Assembly: GCA_030621655.1 (NCBI GenBank)
Contig: JAUXHH010000017.1
Span: 1-14,868, forward strand
Direction: 5' to 3'
From: Desulfobacterales bacterium
GTDB lineage: Bacteria > Desulfobacterota > Desulfobulbia > Desulfobulbales > BM004
DNA: 14,868 nt
The stretch's first letter is position 1. Each line of letters starts with the position of its first letter. A program made the translations under genes and the position numbers. This document shows positions 6,257-12,255 of this stretch, in pieces. Below the pieces are notes generated by a model that saw nothing but the letters and a program-made list of their open reading frames with translations, was not told the DNA's origin and did no database searches.

Positions 6257-7762
6257 GAAGCTACAGTCACACATCCAATTCCGGTATCAAAGCCAGTAGA
6301 TTGCTGTACTGATCGTAAAACATATGATCAAGCTGTGCCGCGGAAAAACATAATGTGGGTTTATATCATTGTAGGATTTTTCGGCCTGGTAAGCATTGGT
6401 AGTTATGCTATGCACGAGTATTACCTTTATCTTTCCGCTTATCTCTGGTTCGGCTTTATATATGGTATGTGTCTACAGTATGGCCGGTTCTGTTTTGCTT
6501 CTGCATTCAGGGACCTTTTTGCGGTCGGTGTGCCGCGCATGGTAGTCGGCATCATGATTGCCACCGTTCTCTTCTCAATCACATCCTCCCTCGTAGCTTC
6601 AACCGGTTGGTCCACCTTCCATGCCGCGCCCTGGTCCATGCATGCTGTTATTGCCGGGTTAATCTTCGGAATCGGCATGGTCTTTGCCGGCGGCTGTGCC
6701 TCGGGTTCACTGTACAAAGCTGGTGAGGGCAACGGTGTTTCTATGCTGGTAATTCTTTCAATCAGCGTTACCCAGTCAGCCTTTGTTGATGTCGGCGGCT
6801 GGGCCAACAAGCTGGTACCTAAATCATGGGCTGAGTCGGCTCTTACCAAGGGATTGCCCAGCTCCATCAATGTGTCCGACGGCTGGGTTGATCAATACCT
6901 GGCCGGCTATGTGTGGGATCAGCCGATAATTACCTTTGCCAAGCTCCTCGGTTTGGAGGACAATTCCCTGGTCGGCGCTTTTATCGGCAACACCCTTGTC
7001 GGAGTTATTCTGCCGGCAATCCTGCTGTTGACTGTGGTTTACATTTTCTGGTCCAGAAAACGGTTTGTGATGGACATAAAGGCCAATGAAGGCCGCAGTG
7101 CAAGTTTTACTGACCACGTGCGGGGCTTCTGGTCCATGATAACATCTTCCAAGCGTACTGCTATCGCCGGCCTGTTCCTCGGTATTGCCTGCGGGTTGCA
7201 GATGTTTGTTATCGAAGGCTTGCGCATGAAGTTCGGTGTCAAAAATGCCGGTACAATCCTGCAGCGCCTCGGCTTTGACTATGGCATCTCAGCCAAAGGC
7301 ACAGTTTTTGACCCGGGCTACTGGTACGTCACCACCCAGGAAGCCCAATGGGTTGGCTGGATGGCTCAGAAATTGGGTTTTAACAACATGGACAATATTT
7401 ATTTTGGCTGGGTAAACGGCATCCCCAGTCCGGCCATCAACCCGGCTGACTGGATGTCGGTTGCCCTTATCGGCGGCGCTGCCGTCATGGCCCTGATGAA
7501 TAACGAGTTTAAGTGGAAAAAACCAACCAGGGAACTGGCTATATGGGCCCTGATCGGCGGTGCTCTCATGGGGATCGGCTCCAGGCTGGCGCTTGGTTGT
7601 AATGTCGGTGCCTTTTTTGTCAGAACCGCCAACGGCGACGTGTCCGGTTGGTCTTTCGGTTTTGGCATGATCGGCGGCGCCTATATCGGCGTAAAGTTTT
7701 TCAACTGGTACACAGAAAAAAAGATGGCCAGGGAAATGGCCAACATCGATTTTGACATATAA
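6254..7762 (+). CDS. yedE: YedE/YeeE-family sulfur (thiosulfate) transporter
   Basis: Product of 502 aa with about ten or more membrane segments, two fused Sulf_transp (YeeE/YedE) halves. The family's cysteine motifs are present: YGRFCFASAFRD (C80), GGCASGSLYKAGEG (C148) and, in the second half, LALGCNVGAF (C449). In the characterised relative TsuA/YeeE these conserved cysteines line the path for thiosulfate, and a TusA-like protein (YeeD/TsuB) acts with it. Here a TusA-like gene follows directly. An N-terminal tail of about 34 aa contains a C17-C18 pair. The GTG start is chosen from the AGGAGG site and the promoter position; the open frame itself runs back to a TTG at 5963, through the promoter and enhancer sites. 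First gene of a six-gene operon. Substrate inferred as thiosulfate or another sulfane-sulfur compound. Confidence 0.9.
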   Translation: MEATVTHPIPVSKPVDCCTDRKTYDQAVPRKNIMWVYIIVGFFGLVSIGSYAMHEYYLYLSAYLWFGFIYGMCLQYGRFCFASAFRDLFAVGVPRMVVGIMIATVLFSITSSLVASTGWSTFHAAPWSMHAVIAGLIFGIGMVFAGGCASGSLYKAGEGNGVSMLVILSISVTQSAFVDVGGWANKLVPKSWAESALTKGLPSSINVSDGWVDQYLAGYVWDQPIITFAKLLGLEDNSLVGAFIGNTLVGVILPAILLLTVVYIFWSRKRFVMDIKANEGRSASFTDHVRGFWSMITSSKRTAIAGLFLGIACGLQMFVIEGLRMKFGVKNAGTILQRLGFDYGISAKGTVFDPGYWYVTTQEAQWVGWMAQKLGFNNMDNIYFGWVNGIPSPAINPADWMSVALIGGAAVMALMNNEFKWKKPTRELAIWALIGGALMGIGSRLALGCNVGAFFVRTANGDVSGWSFGFGMIGGAYIGVKFFNWYTEKKMAREMANIDFDI

Positions 7763-7785
7763 ATTTAATACTGGAGATTCATATC

Positions 7786-8037
7786 ATGGCAATGCAATTT
7801 AATAAAAAAGAAGCTGGGTTGTATGAGCTGGATGTTACCGGCTATGTCTGCCCCCATCCACAGCTCTACACAAAGAAAGTTATGGAAAAATTGCACAGTG
7901 GCGACAAGCTTGAACTGGTCTTTGACAACCCCTCTTCAGCCGAATCCATCTCTGCCATGTGCACAAATGAGGGCAACCCGATTGTCGATAAACAGCGGGA
8001 TGGTGCTAAATTCCTCTTCATAATTGAAAAAGGTTAA
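7786..8037 (+). CDS. tusA: TusA-like sulfur carrier protein
   Basis: Product of 83 aa, the usual length for the SirA/TusA/YeeD family. It carries the signature CPxP motif as YVCPHPQLYTKK with C22 as the sulfur-binding cysteine, within the expected beta-alpha-beta-alpha-beta pattern. These cytoplasmic proteins accept sulfane sulfur as a persulfide and pass it on. Next to a YedE transporter the likely job is to receive imported sulfur at the inner face of the membrane (inference from TsuA/TsuB). A second cysteine lies at position 59 (SAMCTNEG). The start at 7786 has a GGAG about 10 nt upstream; ATG 7792 is an alternative. The gap to the transporter gene is 23 nt and to the next gene 24 nt, so co-transcription is near certain. 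Confidence 0.9.
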   Translation: MAMQFNKKEAGLYELDVTGYVCPHPQLYTKKVMEKLHSGDKLELVFDNPSSAESISAMCTNEGNPIVDKQRDGAKFLFIIEKG

Positions 8038-8061
8038 GGGAACAGTAAAGAGGACAGGATA

Positions 8062-8253
8062 ATGAATAAAAACCTATGGATGGTGATAATTATTGTTGTT
8101 GGCTTTCTCGGTTTCATGATGGGGTACAGTGTCCCGCCTTTTGTTGAGGTTGGCTTTGGTGACAACATTGATCTGCTTGAAGAGGGAGAACCGCTGCCCG
8201 ACGATATTTTGAAACAGTACGAGCATTTATATCAGGATGAAGAAGACGAATAA
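8062..8253 (+). CDS. Small single-pass membrane protein 1
   Basis: Product of 63 aa. A short basic N-terminus (MNKN) is followed by one hydrophobic segment (about residues 5-26) ending in MGYSVPP, then a strongly acidic tail ending DEEDE. The pattern predicts N-in topology with the tail outside the cytoplasm. A GAGGACAGGA ribosome-binding region precedes the ATG. No family is recognised. Its size, its place between the carrier and a similar small protein, and its hydrophobicity suggest an accessory subunit of the YedE transporter or an anchor for the exported rhodanese protein; both are inferences. It resembles the next gene product in layout. Confidence 0.75.
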   Translation: MNKNLWMVIIIVVGFLGFMMGYSVPPFVEVGFGDNIDLLEEGEPLPDDILKQYEHLYQDEEDE

Positions 8254-8268
8254 CAGAGAGGAGCGGCA

Positions 8269-8481
8269 ATGAAGAACATTCAATGGATTGTACTGGCGGT
8301 TTTGGTTTGGGGCCTTGCATTTGGAAGTGGATATGCAGTCTCGGCGCACACCGGCACCGAACCCGGTTATTTCGGCGCTGTAGAAGCTGCCGGATATGGC
8401 GGTGGTACTGAAGAGAAAATCGAAGGCCTTACAGATGAGGTGCAGGACTATTACAAGGGCCTTCAGGAAACGGATGAATAA
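8269..8481 (+). CDS. Small single-pass membrane or exported protein 2
   Basis: Product of 70 aa. MKNIQW is followed by a hydrophobic segment to about residue 25 (ending SGYAVSA), then a Gly-rich stretch (GYFGAVEAAGYGGG) and an acidic tail ending QETDE. The hydrophobic part could be a membrane anchor or a signal peptide cleaved after AVSA. A clear GAGAGGAGCGG ribosome-binding site precedes the ATG, and the gap to the previous gene is 15 nt. The N-terminal segment and acidic C-terminus parallel those of the preceding protein (KN at the start, GY[SA]V at the end of the segment), suggesting an old tandem duplication. Function unknown; probably a partner of the transporter or rhodanese protein. 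Confidence 0.75.
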   Translation: MKNIQWIVLAVLVWGLAFGSGYAVSAHTGTEPGYFGAVEAAGYGGGTEEKIEGLTDEVQDYYKGLQETDE

Positions 8482-8483
8482 TC

Positions 8484-8963
8484 ATGAATAAAATACTCCT
8501 TGCCGTTGATGATACCAAGGGATCGCTGGCTGTCATCGAGATACTAAACAATCTTCTGGGGGATTGCGTGGACGGCAGCTGTGTTCCCAGGACCATCACC
8601 CTGTTATATGTCCAAAGGCTTGAGGGGCGGTCCATCATGGATGGGCTTTTACTGAGCAGTTCAGAAACGGAAACTTTGAAGGAATCACTTCAGGGGACTG
8701 AGTACCAGGCGCAGGTGGACCAGAAGGCAGAAACTGTACTGAATTATTTTAAAGACCTTTTGGAAAAACAGGGGTTTTCAGGAATAAAATCACTGGTCAG
8801 GCAGGGACATCCAGCTGAGGAAATCCTGAAAGCATCGCAGGAGGAAGAAGCAGAGATGATAGTTATGGGTTCACGGGGCAAAAGGCTCCATAATCTTTGG
8901 ATGGGCAGCATCAGCAGAGAAGTGGCCAACAATGCTGAGATGGCTGTGTTAATTGCCAAGTGA
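8484..8963 (+). CDS. Universal stress protein (UspA family)
   Basis: Product of 159 aa, a single Usp domain of normal length. The first strand ILLAVDDTKGS carries the acidic residue that contacts nucleotide. The C-terminal phosphate-binding motif is present as MGSRGKRLHNLWMGSIS (G129, G132, G141-S142), with the last spacing one residue shorter than the common G-x2-G-x9-G[ST]. It is therefore probably an ATP-binding type Usp, cytoplasmic and homodimeric. A CVDGSC cysteine pair (C28, C33) lies in an insertion after helix 1, which is unusual and might be redox- or persulfide-responsive (inference). The start is 2 nt after the previous stop with only a weak upstream AGGAAA, suggesting translational coupling. 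Its presence in the sulfur operon suggests a regulatory or chaperone role rather than general stress response. Confidence 0.9.
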   Translation: MNKILLAVDDTKGSLAVIEILNNLLGDCVDGSCVPRTITLLYVQRLEGRSIMDGLLLSSSETETLKESLQGTEYQAQVDQKAETVLNYFKDLLEKQGFSGIKSLVRQGHPAEEILKASQEEEAEMIVMGSRGKRLHNLWMGSISREVANNAEMAVLIAK

Positions 8964-8998
8964 TGAGCAATGACGGTGCGCAGAATTGTGCATGAAAC

Positions 8999-9026
8999 TA
9001 TTTGTCAGGTAAAGCTGGGACAAATA
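8999..9026. promoter_or_regulatory. Inverted repeat upstream of rhodanese gene
   Basis: 8-nt arms TATTTGTC and GACAAATA are separated by 12 nt in the 90-nt gap before the rhodanese gene. The sequence echoes the half-sites of the enhancer motif (TTGTC and GGGACAA) but with wider spacing. It may instead be an mRNA hairpin adjusting expression of the last gene. No -24/-12 promoter accompanies it. Confidence 0.4.
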
Positions 9027-9053
9027 ACAATAAAAATTTTGGGAGGAACACTT

Positions 9054-10097
9054 ATGCAGAAAAAATTAACAATACTGATCGTTGCAGGAGTCTATTTGCT
9101 CCTGGTTGCAGGGCTGGCCGGCGCTGCAGGATGGGCCAACCCGGACCTGCTCGTAAATCCGGAAACCGTGAAAAAAAATATCGATAAACCAAACTGGGTG
9201 GTAGTTGACGCCAGGGATCTGAAAGATTACGCCAAAGGTCATATCCCCGGTGCTATCAGTTTGGGAAAACGCGTTAAAAAGGCACTCAGGGATCCCACTT
9301 CCAGGATCTTTGATGATGTGGCGAAGTATGAAAAGCTTTTTGGCAAGGTCGGAATCGGCAATGATACCCATGTGGTTTTCTATCATGGCGACATAAAGAC
9401 ACTTACCGATGCCACAGTGGGATTCTGGATTATGGAATATCTCGGCCATGACAAAGCGCACGTGCTGGATGGCGGTCTTGATGCCTGGCGTAATGCGGGT
9501 AATCGCCTTGAAAAAAACCCGACCGTGAAGGAGCCCAAGACCTTTACGGCCAATGTGGTTGCCAGTCGTTATGCTTCCACAGATGAAATCCTCGGAATTG
9601 CCACAGGTTCTATTACCAATGCACAGTTGATCGATTCCCGCTCCAAAAAGGAATATCAGGGAAAAGATATGCGGGCTATCAGGGGTGGACATGTACCCAA
9701 TACAACCATGAATGTCTCACATAAGGATACCCTGATCAAGGAACTGGACAAGAAAACAGAAAAGAAGGAAGCAACAGGTTACATCGATGCCGATATCACC
9801 CTGGAAAAATTTGCATCTCTGGACAAGAACAAGCGGACCGTCGGATATTGCCAGACCGGCACTCGTTCCACACTTACCTATCTGCAGTTAAGACTGATGG
9901 GCTTTAAGGACGCGGCTAACTGGGATGATTCCTGGCGGGAATGGTCTTCGGATCTGCATGCCAACTATCCGGTGGAAGCTCCCAACGGAGAACAGTGGTA
10001 TAATTTTGACGGTGTCAATAAAACCTTGAAGAAGCTGACCAAGAAGGTCAAAGAGCTTGAAGATACTATTGCAGCATTGGAGGAGAAAAAAGAATAG
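9054..10097 (+). CDS. Exported tandem-rhodanese sulfurtransferase
   Basis: Product of 347 aa. An N-terminal hydrophobic segment (about 5-26, ending LAGAAGWA) is a signal peptide or anchor, placing the protein in the periplasm. Rhodanese domain 1 (about 30-150; VVVDARDLKDYAKGHIPGA) has YHGDIKT in the active-site loop with H111 where cysteine is expected, so it is probably structural. Domain 2 (about 165-310; LIDSRSKKEYQG) has an intact CQTGTRS loop; C266 is the only cysteine in the protein. This matches thiosulfate:cyanide and 3-mercaptopyruvate sulfurtransferases in having a catalytic second domain. A charged, coiled-coil-like tail (about 320-347) follows. The start at 9054 has GGGAGGAA 8 nt upstream and begins the signal peptide; the 28 extra in-frame codons from 8970 lack such support. 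Last gene of the operon; probably feeds sulfane sulfur to the transporter. Confidence 0.9.
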   Translation: MQKKLTILIVAGVYLLLVAGLAGAAGWANPDLLVNPETVKKNIDKPNWVVVDARDLKDYAKGHIPGAISLGKRVKKALRDPTSRIFDDVAKYEKLFGKVGIGNDTHVVFYHGDIKTLTDATVGFWIMEYLGHDKAHVLDGGLDAWRNAGNRLEKNPTVKEPKTFTANVVASRYASTDEILGIATGSITNAQLIDSRSKKEYQGKDMRAIRGGHVPNTTMNVSHKDTLIKELDKKTEKKEATGYIDADITLEKFASLDKNKRTVGYCQTGTRSTLTYLQLRLMGFKDAANWDDSWREWSSDLHANYPVEAPNGEQWYNFDGVNKTLKKLTKKVKELEDTIAALEEKKE

Positions 10098-10122
10098 AAA
10101 TCTATAAAAATCTTTGAATAAG

Positions 10123-10162
10123 AAAGGGCCGGGTAATGGAAACATCATCCGGCTCTTTTTTT
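10123..10162 (+). terminator. Rho-independent terminator of the sulfur operon
   Basis: A long hairpin (left arm starting AAAGGGCCGG, right arm ending CCGGCTCTTT, GAAA tetraloop, few mismatches or wobbles) runs into a T tract. It lies 26 nt after the rhodanese stop codon and bounds the operon. Confidence 0.9.
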
Positions 10163-10179
10163 ATTGCCTTTATCTTTTG

Positions 10180-10264
10180 CAAGCTTCTTTTCCTCAATAA
10201 ATTCCTTTCATTCTTCATTGCCACATTGTGACACCCCTTTGAAATCCCTTAAAAAAGAAGCTTG
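10180..10264. repeat. 12-bp inverted repeat overlapping a promoter
   Basis: CAAGCTTCTTTT (10180-10191) is perfectly complementary to AAAAGAAGCTTG (10253-10264), with 61 nt between. The right arm includes the first three bases of the -35 hexamer of the downstream promoter. This accounts for much of the 334-nt spacer 10098-10431, which has no gene. Confidence 0.5.
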
Positions 10265-10289
10265 ACATAGGTATTTTTACTAGTATAAA
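10262..10289 (+). promoter_or_regulatory. Sigma-70-type promoter for the sensor-kinase/cytochrome genes
   Basis: TTGACA (10262-10267), 16 nt, TATAAA (10284-10289), in an AT-rich stretch. It is a near-consensus housekeeping promoter, in contrast to the sigma-54 promoters to the left. The predicted start near 10296 leaves a leader of about 135 nt. Confidence 0.7.
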
Positions 10290-10315
10290 TACATATTTGT
10301 ATCTATTTAATATGC

Positions 10316-10339
10316 CATACCTGCTGTGTGGCAGGTATG
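10316..10339 (+). promoter_or_regulatory. Leader hairpin or operator
   Basis: Perfect 9-nt arms CATACCTGC and GCAGGTATG with a 6-nt loop, about 20 nt after the predicted transcription start. No T tract follows, so it is more likely a repressor-binding site or 5' stem-loop than a terminator. Confidence 0.5.
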
Positions 10340-10431
10340 AAGAGCGTTTCAGAAAAATACGTTGTCTATCGGCATATGTCAGGCATCATAGATAAGGTAT
10401 TGTAAGCGCTCATCACTTCCGGTCATTTAGT

Positions 10432-11508
10432 ATGAGCAAGCAAGTCATTAATGTGGCCTTTGTCGGTGGCGGAAAAGGATGCTATGACATCCTGCACCTT
10501 CTCAAAGTCTACCCCCCCGTTCATTTTAAACCAAAAATAATTGGAGTGGCAGATCCTAATACAGATGCGATTGGCAGGACCCATGCACATCGTCTCGGGA
10601 TACCGACGATATCTGATTACAAGCCTTTTCTGCAAAACAATAAACTCGACCTCATAATTGAGCTGACCGGAGATGAAAGCGTTCTGGCTGATATTCACAA
10701 AAACAAGCTTCCCAGAATTAAAGTCCTTGATCATGTTGGAGCATTGTTCCTCTGGGAGATAATTGCGATTCAGGAAGAAAAAATACGCCTGGAAAAAAAG
10801 GTGTCCCACCTTAATACAATGGCGGCAATTGGAGAGATTTCCCACCGCATGACCCACGAGTTACGCAATCCTCTGATGATTATCGGCGGCTTGACCCGAA
10901 GACTGATGATACGGGATGATCTCCCCCACGGCACCCGCAAAAAACTCAAACACATCAGCCAACATGTACAGCATGTCGAGGAACTGATAAGCGATATCTG
11001 CGATGTGTCCCGCCCACTTAAGCCTGAATACAACTTAACCGACATGAACAAGTTGTTAAAGAATTGGTGTCTTTCTGTAAGGACTGAGGCACAATTTATG
11101 GGAGTGACGGTGGAATTCACCCTGGATGAGGAACTGCCGGACATGTATATTGACCAGTCACTTATCAGCCAGGCACTTTGGCACATTGCTGAAAACAGCC
11201 TGGATGCTTTAGCCTACAGCGGCGGAACTATAAAAATAAAGGTTCTGCTTTGCTGGGATAATATTCATATTGAATTGATTGACACTGGTGAAGGTTTTCA
11301 GGATATATCAACCACACAGGCTATCCAGCCTTTCATGACTACAAAACCCGGAAAAATGGGTTTGGGGCTCTCTCTGTGCAGGCAGGTTCTGCTTGATCAT
11401 GGGGGCGATATGGAAATTGTTAATGACAAGGAAATCGGAGTTGCCGTCATAATAAAACTGCCGATTAAACTAACACAATCATCCTGGTTTGCTGCCAAAG
11501 AGCCATAA
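10432..11508 (+). CDS. Soluble histidine kinase with Rossmann-like sensor domain
   Basis: Product of 358 aa without membrane segments. Residues 5-110 look like a nucleotide-binding Rossmann fold: VAFVGGGKGCYDIL (glycine-rich loop 12-17), IIGVADPNTDAIG with D41 after the second strand, then DLIIELTG. It resembles the NAD-binding domain of the Gfo/Idh/MocA or homoserine dehydrogenase type, with no dehydrogenase catalytic domain. A short coiled-coil (111-128) joins it to a HisKA domain (H-box SHRMTHELRNPL, H142) and a HATPase_c domain with N255, DTGEG, PFMTTK and GLGLSL. The inferred role is to sense NAD(H)-type nucleotide or redox state in the cytoplasm and phosphorylate an unlinked regulator. 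Start ATG 10432 has no strong Shine-Dalgarno. It is the first gene after the sigma-70-type promoter. No receiver protein adjoins it. Confidence 0.85.
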   Translation: MSKQVINVAFVGGGKGCYDILHLLKVYPPVHFKPKIIGVADPNTDAIGRTHAHRLGIPTISDYKPFLQNNKLDLIIELTGDESVLADIHKNKLPRIKVLDHVGALFLWEIIAIQEEKIRLEKKVSHLNTMAAIGEISHRMTHELRNPLMIIGGLTRRLMIRDDLPHGTRKKLKHISQHVQHVEELISDICDVSRPLKPEYNLTDMNKLLKNWCLSVRTEAQFMGVTVEFTLDEELPDMYIDQSLISQALWHIAENSLDALAYSGGTIKIKVLLCWDNIHIELIDTGEGFQDISTTQAIQPFMTTKPGKMGLGLSLCRQVLLDHGGDMEIVNDKEIGVAVIIKLPIKLTQSSWFAAKEP

Positions 11509-11673
11509 TGTAAAAGGTTGAGAATTTATGAGAGAAACGACTCACCACCGAATGCCATTTCCATCCTGGATATGCTGACGGTGTCGATTCAATCAGCGCT
11601 CAAGCATGATCTGGATAAATTTGAACCCTGTTTTTCTGCATTCAATGAAGATTTTGTCTCCCCTGCAACGTAA
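11509..11673 (+). other. Open frame directly after the kinase stop; possible small protein
   Basis: Translation continues open for 54 codons in the same frame beyond the TAA of the preceding kinase gene, ending at TAA 11671-11673. The peptide (for example ISILDMLTVSIQSALKHDLD) looks amphipathic and protein-like. The only early start candidate is TTG 11518 after AAAAGG; ATG 11572 would give 33 aa. It may be a small gene, the remnant of a longer kinase C-terminus, or chance. A different-frame ATG at 11528 yields only 17 codons. Confidence 0.3.
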
Positions 11674-11700
11674 GAAACAATTACCGGGAGGTGCATCAGC

Positions 11701-12222
11701 ATGAAAATAAATTACAATTCAGCCCAAAGCTTCTGCAGCTTTAGAAATTCAGTGCTGACACTCATAGTACTTATCCTGTTTCTAATGCACCATGCTCCTT
11801 GCCGGGGACATGAACAAAAAAGCGAAAACGCTTATGAAAGTACTTATGTCGGTTCACTGGCCTGCAAGGATTGCCACCCTGAGGAATATGAAAATTTTAT
11901 AACCTATGCCAAGAAGAGCGTCTCTTTCCAAAGCATTGAAAAGCGAATGAAACATCTCACGGCTGAAGAGATCAGGCAGTGCTATCCCTGTCATACCACA
12001 GGATATGGCCAGCCAAGCGGATTTATCAGCCCGGAAGAGACACCCCATCTCAAAAATGCCGGCTGCGAAGTGTGCCATGGCCCGGGAGCAGAGCATGTGA
12101 AGGCAGGGGATCCTGTAACCATAAAAGGGAACATGACCCTAAAGGATTGCGAGGCATGCCACATTTCAGAACGAGTCAAGGCTTTCAAATATAAACCTTT
12201 GATCCATGGCGGCGCACACTAG
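11701..12222 (+). CDS. Tetrahaem cytochrome c (c554-like)
   Basis: Product of 173 aa. A hydrophobic N-terminal segment (about 18-32) serves as signal peptide or anchor, so haems are attached in the periplasm. Four CXXCH motifs are present: CKDCH (55-59), CYPCH (94-98), CEVCH (122-126) and CEACH (150-154). Further histidines (H86, H116, H132, H169, H173) are available as distal ligands. The spacing and the phrases YVGSLACKDCHPEEYENF and AGCEVCHGPGAEHV are typical of the cytochrome c554/doubled-CXXCH electron-transfer group. A GGGAGGTG ribosome-binding site lies 8 nt before the ATG. It is followed after 33 nt by a kinase whose sensor domain itself binds one haem, so the cytochrome may supply electrons or a redox signal to that kinase (inference). 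It may equally be a general periplasmic electron carrier. Confidence 0.9.
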   Translation: MKINYNSAQSFCSFRNSVLTLIVLILFLMHHAPCRGHEQKSENAYESTYVGSLACKDCHPEEYENFITYAKKSVSFQSIEKRMKHLTAEEIRQCYPCHTTGYGQPSGFISPEETPHLKNAGCEVCHGPGAEHVKAGDPVTIKGNMTLKDCEACHISERVKAFKYKPLIHGGAH

Positions 12223-12255
12223 CCTCCACATTCACAACCAACAGGTTATTCATCT

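Noticed and set aside
8970..9053. 28-residue upstream extension of the rhodanese protein
   Set aside because: It would bury the signal peptide, and the inverted repeat 8999-9026 falls inside; GGGAGGAA supports the start at 9054.
9066..9692. 208-codon open frame antisense to the rhodanese gene
   Set aside because: The plus-strand frame has rhodanese signatures and a ribosome-binding site; the antisense frame has no recognisable domain.
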